Positions 8,976-16,847 of a stretch of 64,000 bases of DNA are shown piece after piece. The number at the start of each line of letters is the position of its first letter. The first letter of the stretch is position 1. A program made the position numbers and the translations under genes. Under the pieces are notes generated by a model. The model ran no database searches, was not told the DNA's origin, and saw only the letters and a list, made by a program, of their open reading frames with translations. The stretch comes from Chitinivorax sp. B (GTDB taxonomy: Bacteria > Pseudomonadota > Gammaproteobacteria > Burkholderiales > SCOH01), in assembly GCF_005503445.1 (NCBI RefSeq), contig NZ_SCOH01000029.1:1-64000 (forward strand), given 5' to 3'.

Positions 8976-9776
8976 ATGAGTGCGCCCATTCAAACCATCG
9001 ACTTTTCTGCCACCCTGTTTTTCAAGGACAAACCGGATTTCCAGTTGAATGCGCTGATTGAATCTTGGGGCAAAGAAGGCTATACCTGCGAAATTCTCGA
9101 ACCAGGTGATGATCTGTTTCGTGTCATCCGTGGCGAAACAGGTGTCTACATCGGCCATGTCGAACCCATTCAGCACGATGCCCATCCCAACTACTACCCA
9201 GATATTGCTCAGATTGACATTCCTTACGATGAAACCTACCTGATCAATCATCACGAGGCATTTGCAGACTTCCAATCCTGCCATTACGAAGTACCGTTCA
9301 GTTTTCGCATGGTAGAGCAGGATAATCCGCTCATCGTCCATAATGAATTCGTGATCACCTTGCTGGGTATCCGGCAAGTGCTACCAGTTGATGCAATCTG
9401 GCTGGATCATCTGAGTATCTTTGTCGGCCGGCTGGATATCGAGGAATACACCGATTACGCGTGCACCCAGGACGGCATGCCGCCAGCCTCCATACCGTAC
9501 CCACTGCTATTCGGCGTCCTGTTCCAGCAAGATAAGGGCATTTTCAGAACCTGGAGCACTGGGCTGAATCATTTTCAGCACCCGAACCTCTTGGTTGAAT
9601 CAAACAGTATCAGTGCCTTGGATGCTGCCCGTGTCGTCTTCAATGCCTGCATGAGTGTTGCCGGAGACAAACAATTCCAGGCCGGTGAAAGTATGGAAAC
9701 AGCTGGAATTCGATGTCAGATTGCAGACTGCGTTTGGGATGAAAAGCCCATGTTGAAGTTTATCCCCGCTATTTGA
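8976..9776 (+). CDS. Uncharacterised soluble protein (266 aa)
   Basis: I do not recognise this protein with certainty. It is acidic and soluble, with no signal peptide or membrane segment. It has an N-terminal FKDKPDFQLNALIESWGKEG block and a C-terminal ...GLNHFQHPNLLVESNSISALDAARVVFNA region loosely reminiscent of DUF4261-type proteins, where a similar 'G-L..F..P...E.....DAA' pattern occurs. The ATG at 8976 is chosen because the chemoreceptor terminator occupies 8891-8915. It is followed after 86 bases by another unknown gene on the same strand and may share a transcript with it. Confidence 0.7.
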   Translation: MSAPIQTIDFSATLFFKDKPDFQLNALIESWGKEGYTCEILEPGDDLFRVIRGETGVYIGHVEPIQHDAHPNYYPDIAQIDIPYDETYLINHHEAFADFQSCHYEVPFSFRMVEQDNPLIVHNEFVITLLGIRQVLPVDAIWLDHLSIFVGRLDIEEYTDYACTQDGMPPASIPYPLLFGVLFQQDKGIFRTWSTGLNHFQHPNLLVESNSISALDAARVVFNACMSVAGDKQFQAGESMETAGIRCQIADCVWDEKPMLKFIPAI

Positions 9777-9862
9777 ATCTTGTGTCTACAGTGACAGGTA
9801 TCACTGTCGACCGCTACATACCTGCCTTTGCAGTAAAACATGTTTGTGACAAGAGATCACCC

Positions 9863-10375
9863 ATGCCCAAGAAAACCCATGCTGAATATCTTCAACAGCA
9901 GCATCCAGGTATTACCGAGCTGGCTGAATATTATGCTGAGCTTGGCTTCAACCAACCCATACTCTGGGCAAAAAGCGAGCTCGATGGCGAACCTGCCGTC
10001 GCCACTGCAGCCCTCATCCACGCCTTACGTAATGAAATCGTTCAGGCGGAGGATCACGGCTGGTCAGCTGCCATACGCAATGGCGACGTGAATATCGAGG
10101 ACGAAACACTGATTGCTGAAGCCACCATCACGCTGGATTACCTTCAGGAGCGGGATGTGGACTTAAACCGCCTGACGCCTCTGATCAGAGCGATCCAAAT
10201 GCAAACCATTCGCAATGTCACCACCCTACTGGATGACGGGCCAGAAATCTGTTGCATCCCGTTACCCGCAGGGCGGGAGTGTGGCTGGCAACTGACGGCA
10301 CTTGATGCAAATGGAGAGCCCAATGGCACGATCACCGGGCTACATGAAGTGATTGATGACGAGGAAGATCTTTGA
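9863..10375 (+). CDS. Uncharacterised acidic protein (170 aa)
   Basis: No family recognised. The protein begins MPKKTHAEYLQQQ, is predominantly alpha-helical by eye, and ends in an acidic tail (EVIDDEEDL). It contains no membrane segment or signal peptide. The ATG at 9863 is selected over an upstream in-frame start at 9773, which would overlap the preceding gene. Position between two other unknown genes on the same strand suggests a small accessory cluster, but no function can be inferred. Confidence 0.65.
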   Translation: MPKKTHAEYLQQQHPGITELAEYYAELGFNQPILWAKSELDGEPAVATAALIHALRNEIVQAEDHGWSAAIRNGDVNIEDETLIAEATITLDYLQERDVDLNRLTPLIRAIQMQTIRNVTTLLDDGPEICCIPLPAGRECGWQLTALDANGEPNGTITGLHEVIDDEEDL

Positions 10376-10595
10376 TGCCTACTCCAACACTCATTCCGGT
10401 GCTGGATACCTTCATCATCTGAACAGCGGCAATATCAGCCAACATTGCGTTTGCTGACCAGTCAGATTGTCGGGTTTGATCGACACCAGGGCACAATCCA
10501 CTCCGGAAGCCACGACAGTACAGGTGATGTGACCAGCGCCAATTACCACTTGGCGTCCTATATTCGGTAAGCGCATAACACATGAGGAGGTAGCC

Positions 10596-11123
10596 ATGGC
10601 ACTTCCAGGCCTATTGATCGAATACCTGGTCAGTGGTGCACTAGCCTTTGCCTGGCTGTTGCCACTGTTGCAACACCGGCTATCCGTGGTTGAAGCACCA
10701 TATCTTCCAGTGTTTCTCCTGTTGCTCTACGTACTGGGTATGGCGATCGATTTTCTTGCCTGGTGGGCCACCCGCTTACCCAAGCACTGGATTCGTGCCT
10801 GGGTGTATCGAAAGTACCGGGGACCAGGCGCCATTGACAACGAGAGTGGCACACTACGAGCAGCCAAGATTGGTTTTTACGCACCGGAGCTGGCCAAGGA
10901 GCTTGCAATGCGAAGTTCAAGGGATCGAATCGCCCGGGGGGCAATCATCAATGCGTTGCTCGCAGCGATCTTTCACTTGCCTTGGTGGGCCGGGGTAAGT
11001 GCTGTCGCCTTCACCGTCACCCTCTGGGCCAGCTTCGAGCGACTGAGCTACGGCTATGAATTGTGTGCGGAACAGATTGTGGATGAGCAGCATCAACGTG
11101 AGCAAGCCAAGCGTGTGGCTTAA
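10596..11123 (+). CDS. Uncharacterised membrane protein (175 aa)
   Basis: The start is well supported by gaggagg about 6 bases upstream. Two hydrophobic segments lie near the N-terminus (about 5-25 and 33-57), then a basic stretch (WATRLPKHWIRAWVYRKYRG), and another hydrophobic pair at about 118-146. The C-terminal helix is charged and probably cytoplasmic. The sequence resembles no family I can name. It lies in the run of small unknown genes between 8.9 and 13.6 kb. Confidence 0.7.
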   Translation: MALPGLLIEYLVSGALAFAWLLPLLQHRLSVVEAPYLPVFLLLLYVLGMAIDFLAWWATRLPKHWIRAWVYRKYRGPGAIDNESGTLRAAKIGFYAPELAKELAMRSSRDRIARGAIINALLAAIFHLPWWAGVSAVAFTVTLWASFERLSYGYELCAEQIVDEQHQREQAKRVA

Positions 11124-11162
11124 ACCTGATGCAACATAGTCGGAAAACCTTTACAGGAACCC

Positions 11163-11570
11163 ATGACCATGCTGAAAACCTATCGAGGCAGTTGCCACTG
11201 TGGGGCTGTGAAGTTTGAAGCTAATCTGGATTTGACGCAGAACAGTTACCGGTGCAACTGCTCAATCTGTCGGAGAACCCGCTTTTGGCCTGCCGTTGCA
11301 ATACCAGATGGGTTCCGTTTGTTGAGTGGCGAACAGGATATGACCGAATACCGGTTCAATACACTGAAGAATCAGCATTTCTTTTGCAAGCACTGCGGGG
11401 TTCGCGCCTTTGGCATTGGCAACGACACTCCTATCGGCAAGATGTATGGCGTAAACATCGGGTGCCTGGAAGACATCAGCGAGGAAGAACTGGCCAACGT
11501 TCCCATTACCTATGTGGATGGACTGCATGACCAGTGGCAGAAGCCACCCCTGTTTTTCAGTCACCTATAG
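11163..11570 (+). CDS. GFA / CENP-V fold zinc protein
   Basis: A 135-residue protein of the GFA family (named for glutathione-dependent formaldehyde-activating enzyme). The zinc-ligand pattern is clear: CHCGAV near residue 12-17, CNCSIC near 32-37, and CKHCG near 78-82. Members are small cytoplasmic zinc proteins, most with unproven substrates, so a role in formaldehyde metabolism should not be assumed. No formaldehyde dehydrogenase genes are nearby. It starts 39 bases after the preceding membrane protein gene. Confidence 0.85.
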   Translation: MTMLKTYRGSCHCGAVKFEANLDLTQNSYRCNCSICRRTRFWPAVAIPDGFRLLSGEQDMTEYRFNTLKNQHFFCKHCGVRAFGIGNDTPIGKMYGVNIGCLEDISEEELANVPITYVDGLHDQWQKPPLFFSHL

Positions 11571-11650
11571 CCGGACCTGCATCGATTCCAGATGACTTGA
11601 ATAACCTCAGAAAACCTTGAACAGCCGTTGACGCCAGGTGCTTTAATACG

Positions 11651-12178
11651 ATGCCAACAGTCCATTTGATCGAAGGTCCGGTCGGCGCGGGCAAATCCAC
11701 GTTCGCCATCGCATTGTCAATACATACCAAAGGCGTACACATTGCGTTGGATAAGTGGTTTGTCAGGCTGTACAACGCTGATCGACCTGCAGAGCAGATC
11801 ATGCCTTGGTATATCGAGCGAAAACACCGACTACAGGGGCTGATCTGGGAACATAGCTGCCAGATTCTTGCGACGGGTACCGATGTCATCCTTGAGCTAG
11901 GTCTGATCCAGCGACGCAGTCGTACTGCTTTTTGTCGCCAGGTTCAAGAAGCGGGCTATGAGTTAATGGTCCATCTGCTCGATACGCCACGCGACATCCG
12001 ACGACAACGCGTTCAACATCGAAACACCGAGCAAGGTGCAACGTTTGCCATGGTCGTACCCGATCATATCTTCGAGCTGGCAAGTGATAGCTGGGAAGCA
12101 CCCGATGAAGTGGAATGCAGTCAATACACTATCGAATGGGTCACCACCCACAACTCGTCCATTCATGAAAAAACCTGA
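11651..12178 (+). CDS. P-loop NTPase / zeta-toxin-like kinase-fold protein
   Basis: A 175-residue single-domain protein with a Walker A motif (EGPVGAGKST, residues 8-17) at the N-terminus. A later ILELGLIQRRSR segment and a lid-like region LLDTPRDIRRQRVQHRN carry the arginines usual for small nucleotide kinases of the AAA_33 / zeta-toxin class. Such proteins phosphorylate small molecules (antibiotics, sugar nucleotides) or act as toxins. No antitoxin-like gene is directly adjacent, so a stand-alone kinase is more likely than a toxin. Substrate unknown. Confidence 0.75.
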   Translation: MPTVHLIEGPVGAGKSTFAIALSIHTKGVHIALDKWFVRLYNADRPAEQIMPWYIERKHRLQGLIWEHSCQILATGTDVILELGLIQRRSRTAFCRQVQEAGYELMVHLLDTPRDIRRQRVQHRNTEQGATFAMVVPDHIFELASDSWEAPDEVECSQYTIEWVTTHNSSIHEKT

Positions 12179-12455
12179 CATGCTCGCGCTGCAATGCGTC
12201 AACAATCTTCATCGTCGGTGGGTTACCTGCAAGATCGCTTCACTGCCCCCTCTACCCGTAATAAAGGCGTGGCACGAGTATCAACTGAAACAGTTACCCG
12301 TCATGGCGCCCAGCGTTATGGCCGGCTTATACAGGAACACAATACTGTTGCGCGTTTCCTGTAAGACAAAGTGTGGCCATATAACGGTTTCATCCGCTGT
12401 AACGGTCCACACCATTTTTAATTGGCTTTCCACTTTTCATTGTGACTATTTCATC

Positions 12456-12935
12456 ATGGCACACTACCCGCTCACCGAACGGTTGCTTCCTGAGCCAACC
12501 GATCTGACTTGCCGATACCAGATTGCCGATCTGGCCCAGACCGATCAGCAGATTGTGCTTATTGTCTCCTTTGGCGGCACTTATCCGGATGGATCACATG
12601 GCAACGCGCACGCTGCATACATTGCAAGATCCACTCTGCTTGGGCTACATGCTTTCGATGCTGATTGTGTGATTCTGGATTTCCGTGGGCTTGTCTATCG
12701 CTGGGGTAATTCGCTGTTACGCGTCTTTGACGACATCGCCCAGTACAAGGATGCAGGTGGCGAACCCGGCCAGCCCACTTTCCCGGTGTTGGTTGTAACA
12801 TCCGAGCTTTGCAGTGCGGCGTTTCTCTCGCTGGTCACACCGGTAGGACAATCTACACCGGCGTGGCACTTTGAGGATATGGATGCCGCGATTCAATATG
12901 GTATGCAGAAGGCACACGAGTGGCTTGATTTCTAG
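12456..12935 (+). CDS. Uncharacterised soluble protein (159 aa)
   Basis: The open frame extends upstream to 12036, but that part overlaps the kinase-like gene and reads as low-quality sequence. The plausible product starts at ATG 12456 (MAHYPLTERLLPEP). It has a beta-strand-rich core (QQIVLIVSFGGTYPDGSHGN, VILDFRGLVYRWGN, FPVLVVTSELCSAAF) that looks like an alternating alpha/beta fold, and ends AHEWLDF. Family unknown. It precedes a membrane protein gene by 17 bases, so the two may be cotranscribed. Confidence 0.6.
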   Translation: MAHYPLTERLLPEPTDLTCRYQIADLAQTDQQIVLIVSFGGTYPDGSHGNAHAAYIARSTLLGLHAFDADCVILDFRGLVYRWGNSLLRVFDDIAQYKDAGGEPGQPTFPVLVVTSELCSAAFLSLVTPVGQSTPAWHFEDMDAAIQYGMQKAHEWLDF

Positions 12936-12952
12936 ATTACCGGAGATGCTCC

Positions 12953-13621
12953 ATGATCAATTTACAGAAAACTGGCGGTGTTGCTGCCTTGATCGAAGCA
13001 CTGGCCTACACAATTGGTTTTGTCGTGATGGCAACACTGCTCAACCCAGGCGATACCACTCGTTGGAGTACTGCCCAGAAGCTGGCGTACACCCTGGACA
13101 ACAAAGCCCTCTTCCAAAGTTGGACATTATTCATCTACGTCATCTTTGGCATCGTACTGGTTGTTCTGGCCGCGGCGCTGCATGATTGGCTGAAGGTCAA
13201 ATCTGCCGGCGTGATGCAAATTGCCACATCATTTGGATTGATCTGGGCGGGTCTGGTCATTGCCAGCGGCATGGTCGCCAGTATTGGACTGGAGACAGTC
13301 GCCACCCTTTATGCTAGCGATGCTGTCCAGGCTGCGTCTGCCTGGGTTGCCATCAATGCAGTACAGAACGGATTGGGCGGCGGCGTTGAAATTGTTGGGG
13401 GCATCTGGGTCTTGTTGATCAGCTTCGCAGCCCACCGGTCTGACTCGTTGCCAGTTGGATTGAATATCGTCGGCACGCTTGTCGGGCTGGCTGGTTTGCT
13501 GACGGTGGTACCACTGCTGGGCAACCTGGGAATCGTGTTTGGTCTGGGTCAGATTGTCTGGTTCACTTGGCTTGGTTTCATCATGCTGCACCGACCAATC
13601 CGTTATACAGGTACCAGGTAA
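12953..13621 (+). CDS. DUF4386-like integral membrane protein
   Basis: A 222-residue protein with about six hydrophobic segments (roughly 8-28, 58-78, 90-112, 125-158, 170-190, 194-214). The N-terminal KTGGVAALIEALAYTIGF layout resembles DUF4386 proteins, small inner-membrane proteins of unknown role. The start has a ggagat sequence upstream. It closes the run of small unknown genes and is followed by a copy of the dispersed repeat. Confidence 0.65.
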   Translation: MINLQKTGGVAALIEALAYTIGFVVMATLLNPGDTTRWSTAQKLAYTLDNKALFQSWTLFIYVIFGIVLVVLAAALHDWLKVKSAGVMQIATSFGLIWAGLVIASGMVASIGLETVATLYASDAVQAASAWVAINAVQNGLGGGVEIVGGIWVLLISFAAHRSDSLPVGLNIVGTLVGLAGLLTVVPLLGNLGIVFGLGQIVWFTWLGFIMLHRPIRYTGTR

Positions 13622-13658
13622 GTTTTGTTGCCATACGCAGTGCCCCCCCGTCCAGCTC

Positions 13659-13802
13659 AGAACTTGTTCAATATCTTGTTACGCAACCGTGATCGGGGCT
13701 CGTGTGCTGCTCAACATCCTCATGTATCACACCTACACGCCGGTTTTTGCGCTGCGCTTCACCCCGCTGGTGGCCACTCATCACAGACTTTGAACAGATT
13801 CT
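13659..13802 (-). repeat. Dispersed 144-bp repeat with terminal inverted repeats (copy B)
   Basis: Its ends are AGAACTTGTTCAATATCT (13659-13676) and AGACTTTGAACAGATTCT (13785-13802), which are imperfect inverted repeats of each other (14 of 18 positions by eye). The body matches copy C (22203-22345) in reverse orientation over nearly its full length, including the blocks GTGATACATGAGGAT and ATCACGGTTGCGTAA. The element ends exactly at the stop codon of the MocR gene. The size and ends suggest a MITE-like non-autonomous element; no transposase is present in the window. Confidence 0.8.
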
Positions 13803-15196
13803 CAGGACGCAACAGCAAGCTTGCTTAAACAGGCGAACAACCGTTCATCCTGCGCATACGCCACGTTGAAACGAAACCAGCTGCGATCCGTATCGCCGGT
13901 GCCGTACAGGTGTCCCGGTGCCAGCAGTATGCCGGCTTCAGCCGCCAATCGCACGGCAGCATCCACCTCCATCGCCAATGACTTGCCCGCCCACAAAAAC
14001 ATGCCACCTTGTGGTTGATGAAACAATTGCCACCCCGCCGACTGCAAGCGGTTAGCCACTACCAGTTGCGCATCCGCCAGGCGCTGTCGCAAGTGTTCCA
14101 GATAACGGCGATGATGGCTGTCGGTCAAAATGGCCAACACCATCATTTCATTCAACTCGGAGGTGGTCAGGCCAGACAGCATTTTCAACTCGATCAACCG
14201 TTCGTTGATGGTAGTCGGTACCACCATGTAACCAACCCGCAGACTGGGCGAGATGGTTTTGGAAAAACTGTTGATATAGGTCACGCGACGACACTGATCC
14301 AGACTGGCCAAGCTGATCGGGGGGATGTGATTAAGATCGGCAAAGATGTCATCCTCAACAATCTGTATGTCGTGCCGTTCAGCCAGTTGCAGAATACGGT
14401 GTGCAACAGCAGGTGAGGTACTGGTACCGGTCGGATTCTGCAAGGTTGTATTGGTAAAGAAGGCAACCGGTTGGTGACTGGCCGCCAGCTCGGCCAGGCG
14501 GGAGACATCCGGCCCGTCACGGCGCCGCGGCACACCCATCACCTGCAGGCCGTAACTGCGCAGCAGCGATAACAGATTGGAGTAGATGGGATCATCCACC
14601 AGCACAGTATCGCCAGGGCGACACACGCAACGCATGGCCAGATCCAACCCCTGGCTGGCGCCATGCGTCAGCACCAGTTGCTCCAATGGGGCTTCGATGC
14701 CACGTTCCAGCAAGCGTTGATGAATATGCTGACGCAATGGCAGGTAGCCCAGTGGGTTGCCATAACGCACCAGATGCGCGCCGGAGCGCCGTGACAACTG
14801 GCGCAAACCGGCTTTGACCCCTTCTTCGTCCAGCCAGTCTGCCGGCAGCCAACCGGCACCGGCCTGAATCGCAAAGGTCTGGTCTTCATATACCCGCCGC
14901 AACAGCCAGTAAGAATCAACCGGGGATGGCAGCAATGCCGTGGGTTCGGGCTGAAACGGACGTTGCCGCAAAACGAAATAGCCCCGGGCACGTCGGGCTT
15001 CGACCAGGCCGGTGGCCACCAGTCGGCTGTACGCTTCGGCCACGGTAAACGGGCTGACACCCAATGTCTTGGCCAATTGCCGCACGGAAGGCAGCCGCGT
15101 TCCGGCAGGCAGGCCACCACGCTCGATGCGTTGGCGGATCTCCGCGACAATTTGTTCAACCAGCGGTTGGGGCGCTTGGGTATCCAGGGCGAACAT
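13802..15196 (-). CDS. MocR-family regulator (GntR HTH fused to aminotransferase domain)
   Basis: A 464-residue two-domain transcription factor. Residues 1-78 are a winged helix of the GntR type (RLPSVRQLAKTLGVSPFTVAEAYSRL). From about 95 on it has a fold-type I aminotransferase domain with the PLP lysine K313 in SFSKTISPSLR and the TNTTLQNPTGT substrate-loop motif. Such proteins use PLP or an amino-acid adduct as the signal. It is divergently transcribed from an omega-transaminase gene with about 138 bases between the starts, so it very probably controls that gene and the dehydrogenase behind it. TauR and GabR are functional analogues; beta-alanine is the likely effector by context only. Confidence 0.9.
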   Translation of the reverse strand: MFALDTQAPQPLVEQIVAEIRQRIERGGLPAGTRLPSVRQLAKTLGVSPFTVAEAYSRLVATGLVEARRARGYFVLRQRPFQPEPTALLPSPVDSYWLLRRVYEDQTFAIQAGAGWLPADWLDEEGVKAGLRQLSRRSGAHLVRYGNPLGYLPLRQHIHQRLLERGIEAPLEQLVLTHGASQGLDLAMRCVCRPGDTVLVDDPIYSNLLSLLRSYGLQVMGVPRRRDGPDVSRLAELAASHQPVAFFTNTTLQNPTGTSTSPAVAHRILQLAERHDIQIVEDDIFADLNHIPPISLASLDQCRRVTYINSFSKTISPSLRVGYMVVPTTINERLIELKMLSGLTTSELNEMMVLAILTDSHHRRYLEHLRQRLADAQLVVANRLQSAGWQLFHQPQGGMFLWAGKSLAMEVDAAVRLAAEAGILLAPGHLYGTGDTDRSWFRFNVAYAQDERLFACLSKLAVAS

Positions 15197-15226
15197 GTCA
15201 TCAACATCCGATGCGACTGATGCGTA

Positions 15227-15253
15227 ACTGTACAGTAGCTAAGACCAGTACAG
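15227..15253. promoter_or_regulatory. Candidate MocR operator
   Basis: The perfect palindrome ACTGTACAGT (15227-15236) is followed 18 bases on by CAGTACAG (15246-15253). Near-direct repeats of a CWGTACAG core fit the two-site operators usual for MocR regulators, and the location is the MocR/transaminase divergent region. Confidence 0.5.
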
Positions 15254-15334
15254 ATAGCCAAACAGCTCGCATCACTGTCTATGTCGTGGCAATCAGCTAC
15301 AACAGATACTGATCCCACTAACAGGAGACCCGCC

Positions 15335-16669
15335 ATGGACAGCGCCCCGATTGAGCCAGACACCCTTTCCCCATACTGGATGCCGTTTTCGCATAACCGC
15401 TACTTCAAACAACATCATGACCTGCGCATGCTGGCCCGGGCTGACGGCGTGCACTATACGACACAGGAAGGCAAACAACTGTTCGATTGCTTATCCGGCT
15501 TGTGGTGCTGTGGGCTGGGGCATCGCTATCCGAAGATTGTCGAAGCCATCAAGCAACAGCTTGAGGTACTGGATTACGGCACGGCATTCCAGATGGGGTA
15601 TGAACCCACGTTCAAGCTGGCGCAACGCATTGTCGATCTGGCACCACCAGGGTTTGGGCAGGTGTTTTTTGTCAATTCCGGCTCGGAAGCCGTCGATACC
15701 GCGTTAAAGATGGCACTGGCCTATCATCGTGTGAAAGGCGAAGCACACCGTACACGCCTGATAGGCCGCGAAAAGGGTTATCACGGCGTGGGATTTGGCG
15801 GCATGTCTGTCGGGGGTATGGTTGCCAACCGCAAGATGTTTGCAGCCGGCATGCTGCAAGGCGTGGATCACCTTCCCCATACCCTGAACCTGAAGGAGAT
15901 GGCATTTTCCAAGGGCCAACCCACCTGGGGAAGCCATTTGGCGGACGAACTGGAACGGCTGGTGGCGTTGCATGATGCCTCCACCATTGCCGCCGTCATC
16001 GTCGAGCCCATGCAAGGCTCGGCGGGCGTGGTCGTACCGCCAGTTGGTTATTTGAAACGGCTGCGTGAAATTTGCGACAAGTACGGCATCCTGCTGATTT
16101 TTGATGAAGTCATCACCGGATTTGGTCGCCTGGGTACCGCATTTGGTGCGCAATACTTCGATGTGGTACCGGACATGATCACCTTTGCCAAAGGGGTGAA
16201 CAATGGCACGGTGCCACTCGGTGGCGTGCTGGTCAAAAAGGAAATCTATCAGGCGTTCATGACCGGGCCGGAACACATGGTGGAGTTCTTTCATGGCTAC
16301 ACCTATTCGGGCCACCCGCTGGCCGTGGCAGCCGCCCATGCCACGCTCGACACCCTGCAAGACGAAGGCATATTCGAGCAGGTCAATGGTCTGATCCCCG
16401 TGCTGGAGTCCGCAGTGCATGGCCTGAAAGGGGAAGCCAACATCATCGATATCCGTAACTGTGGGCTAGCTGCTGCAGTAGAACTGGCCCCCATTGACGG
16501 GAAACCTGGACAGCGCGCCCTCAAGGTCTTTGAAGAAGGCTTGAAGCGCGGCATGCTGTTCCGCTTCACCGGCGACATCATCGCCATGGGGCCACCTTTT
16601 GTCTCCCAACCTCAGCAACTGCATGACATGGTCGCCGTGTTACGCGATGCCATTCGCGCAGTGGGCTAG
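15335..16669 (+). CDS. Beta-alanine--pyruvate aminotransferase (omega-transaminase)
   Basis: A 444-residue class III PLP transaminase that moves the amino group of beta-alanine (or other omega-amines) to pyruvate, giving malonate semialdehyde and alanine. The start MDSAPIEPDTLSPYWMPF and the CLSGLWCCGLGH block are characteristic of the beta-alanine:pyruvate group. Cofactor residues are NSGSEAVDTALK (114-125), D257 in LLIFDEVITGFGR, and K286 in TFAKGVNNG. The ATG at 15335 has aggaga 7 bases upstream; the in-frame ATG at 15281 does not. It is divergent from a MocR regulator and followed by an MmsA-type dehydrogenase, giving a complete beta-alanine degradation cassette. Confidence 0.9.
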   Translation: MDSAPIEPDTLSPYWMPFSHNRYFKQHHDLRMLARADGVHYTTQEGKQLFDCLSGLWCCGLGHRYPKIVEAIKQQLEVLDYGTAFQMGYEPTFKLAQRIVDLAPPGFGQVFFVNSGSEAVDTALKMALAYHRVKGEAHRTRLIGREKGYHGVGFGGMSVGGMVANRKMFAAGMLQGVDHLPHTLNLKEMAFSKGQPTWGSHLADELERLVALHDASTIAAVIVEPMQGSAGVVVPPVGYLKRLREICDKYGILLIFDEVITGFGRLGTAFGAQYFDVVPDMITFAKGVNNGTVPLGGVLVKKEIYQAFMTGPEHMVEFFHGYTYSGHPLAVAAAHATLDTLQDEGIFEQVNGLIPVLESAVHGLKGEANIIDIRNCGLAAAVELAPIDGKPGQRALKVFEEGLKRGMLFRFTGDIIAMGPPFVSQPQQLHDMVAVLRDAIRAVG

Positions 16670-16783
16670 TGCTATTGACGTAGCTGCATGGTCCACGTTG
16701 GATTACCCCGTTTTGCGGTGTCATACATCGACCTGATACTGCCCTAACTCACCGCCCGCTAACCCGAGCTGCCATTCGGCCTG

Positions 16784-16799
16784 TGGCACACCTGTGCCA
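16784..16799. promoter_or_regulatory. Inverted repeat upstream of the dehydrogenase gene
   Basis: TGGCACA (16784-16790) and TGTGCCA (16793-16799) form a perfect inverted repeat with a 2-base centre, 48 bases before the dehydrogenase start and inside the 178-base transaminase-dehydrogenase gap. It may be an operator or a short RNA hairpin. It does not resemble the CWGTACAG candidate upstream of the transaminase. Confidence 0.35.
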
Positions 16800-16847
16800 T
16801 GGGCCCCGTTTTGCCCGAAAAATCGATTCATCAGAAGGACCATCAAG

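Noticed and set aside
11651-12178. Zeta-type toxin with antitoxin
   Set aside because: No adjacent small antitoxin-like gene; the protein is kept as a kinase-fold protein of unknown substrate.
12036-12455. Upstream extension of the 12456-12935 gene
   Set aside because: It overlaps the kinase-like gene in another frame, has no ribosome-binding site, and its residues look like random reading (rich in Pro, Cys, Trp).
13539-13828. Short frames across repeat copy B
   Set aside because: The shared peptide patterns between repeat copies follow from nucleotide identity; there is no start signal or stable frame length across copies.
16784-16799. Possible sigma-54 promoter before mmsA
   Set aside because: TGGCAC is followed by TGCC instead of the required GC at correct spacing; the sequence is better described as an inverted repeat.
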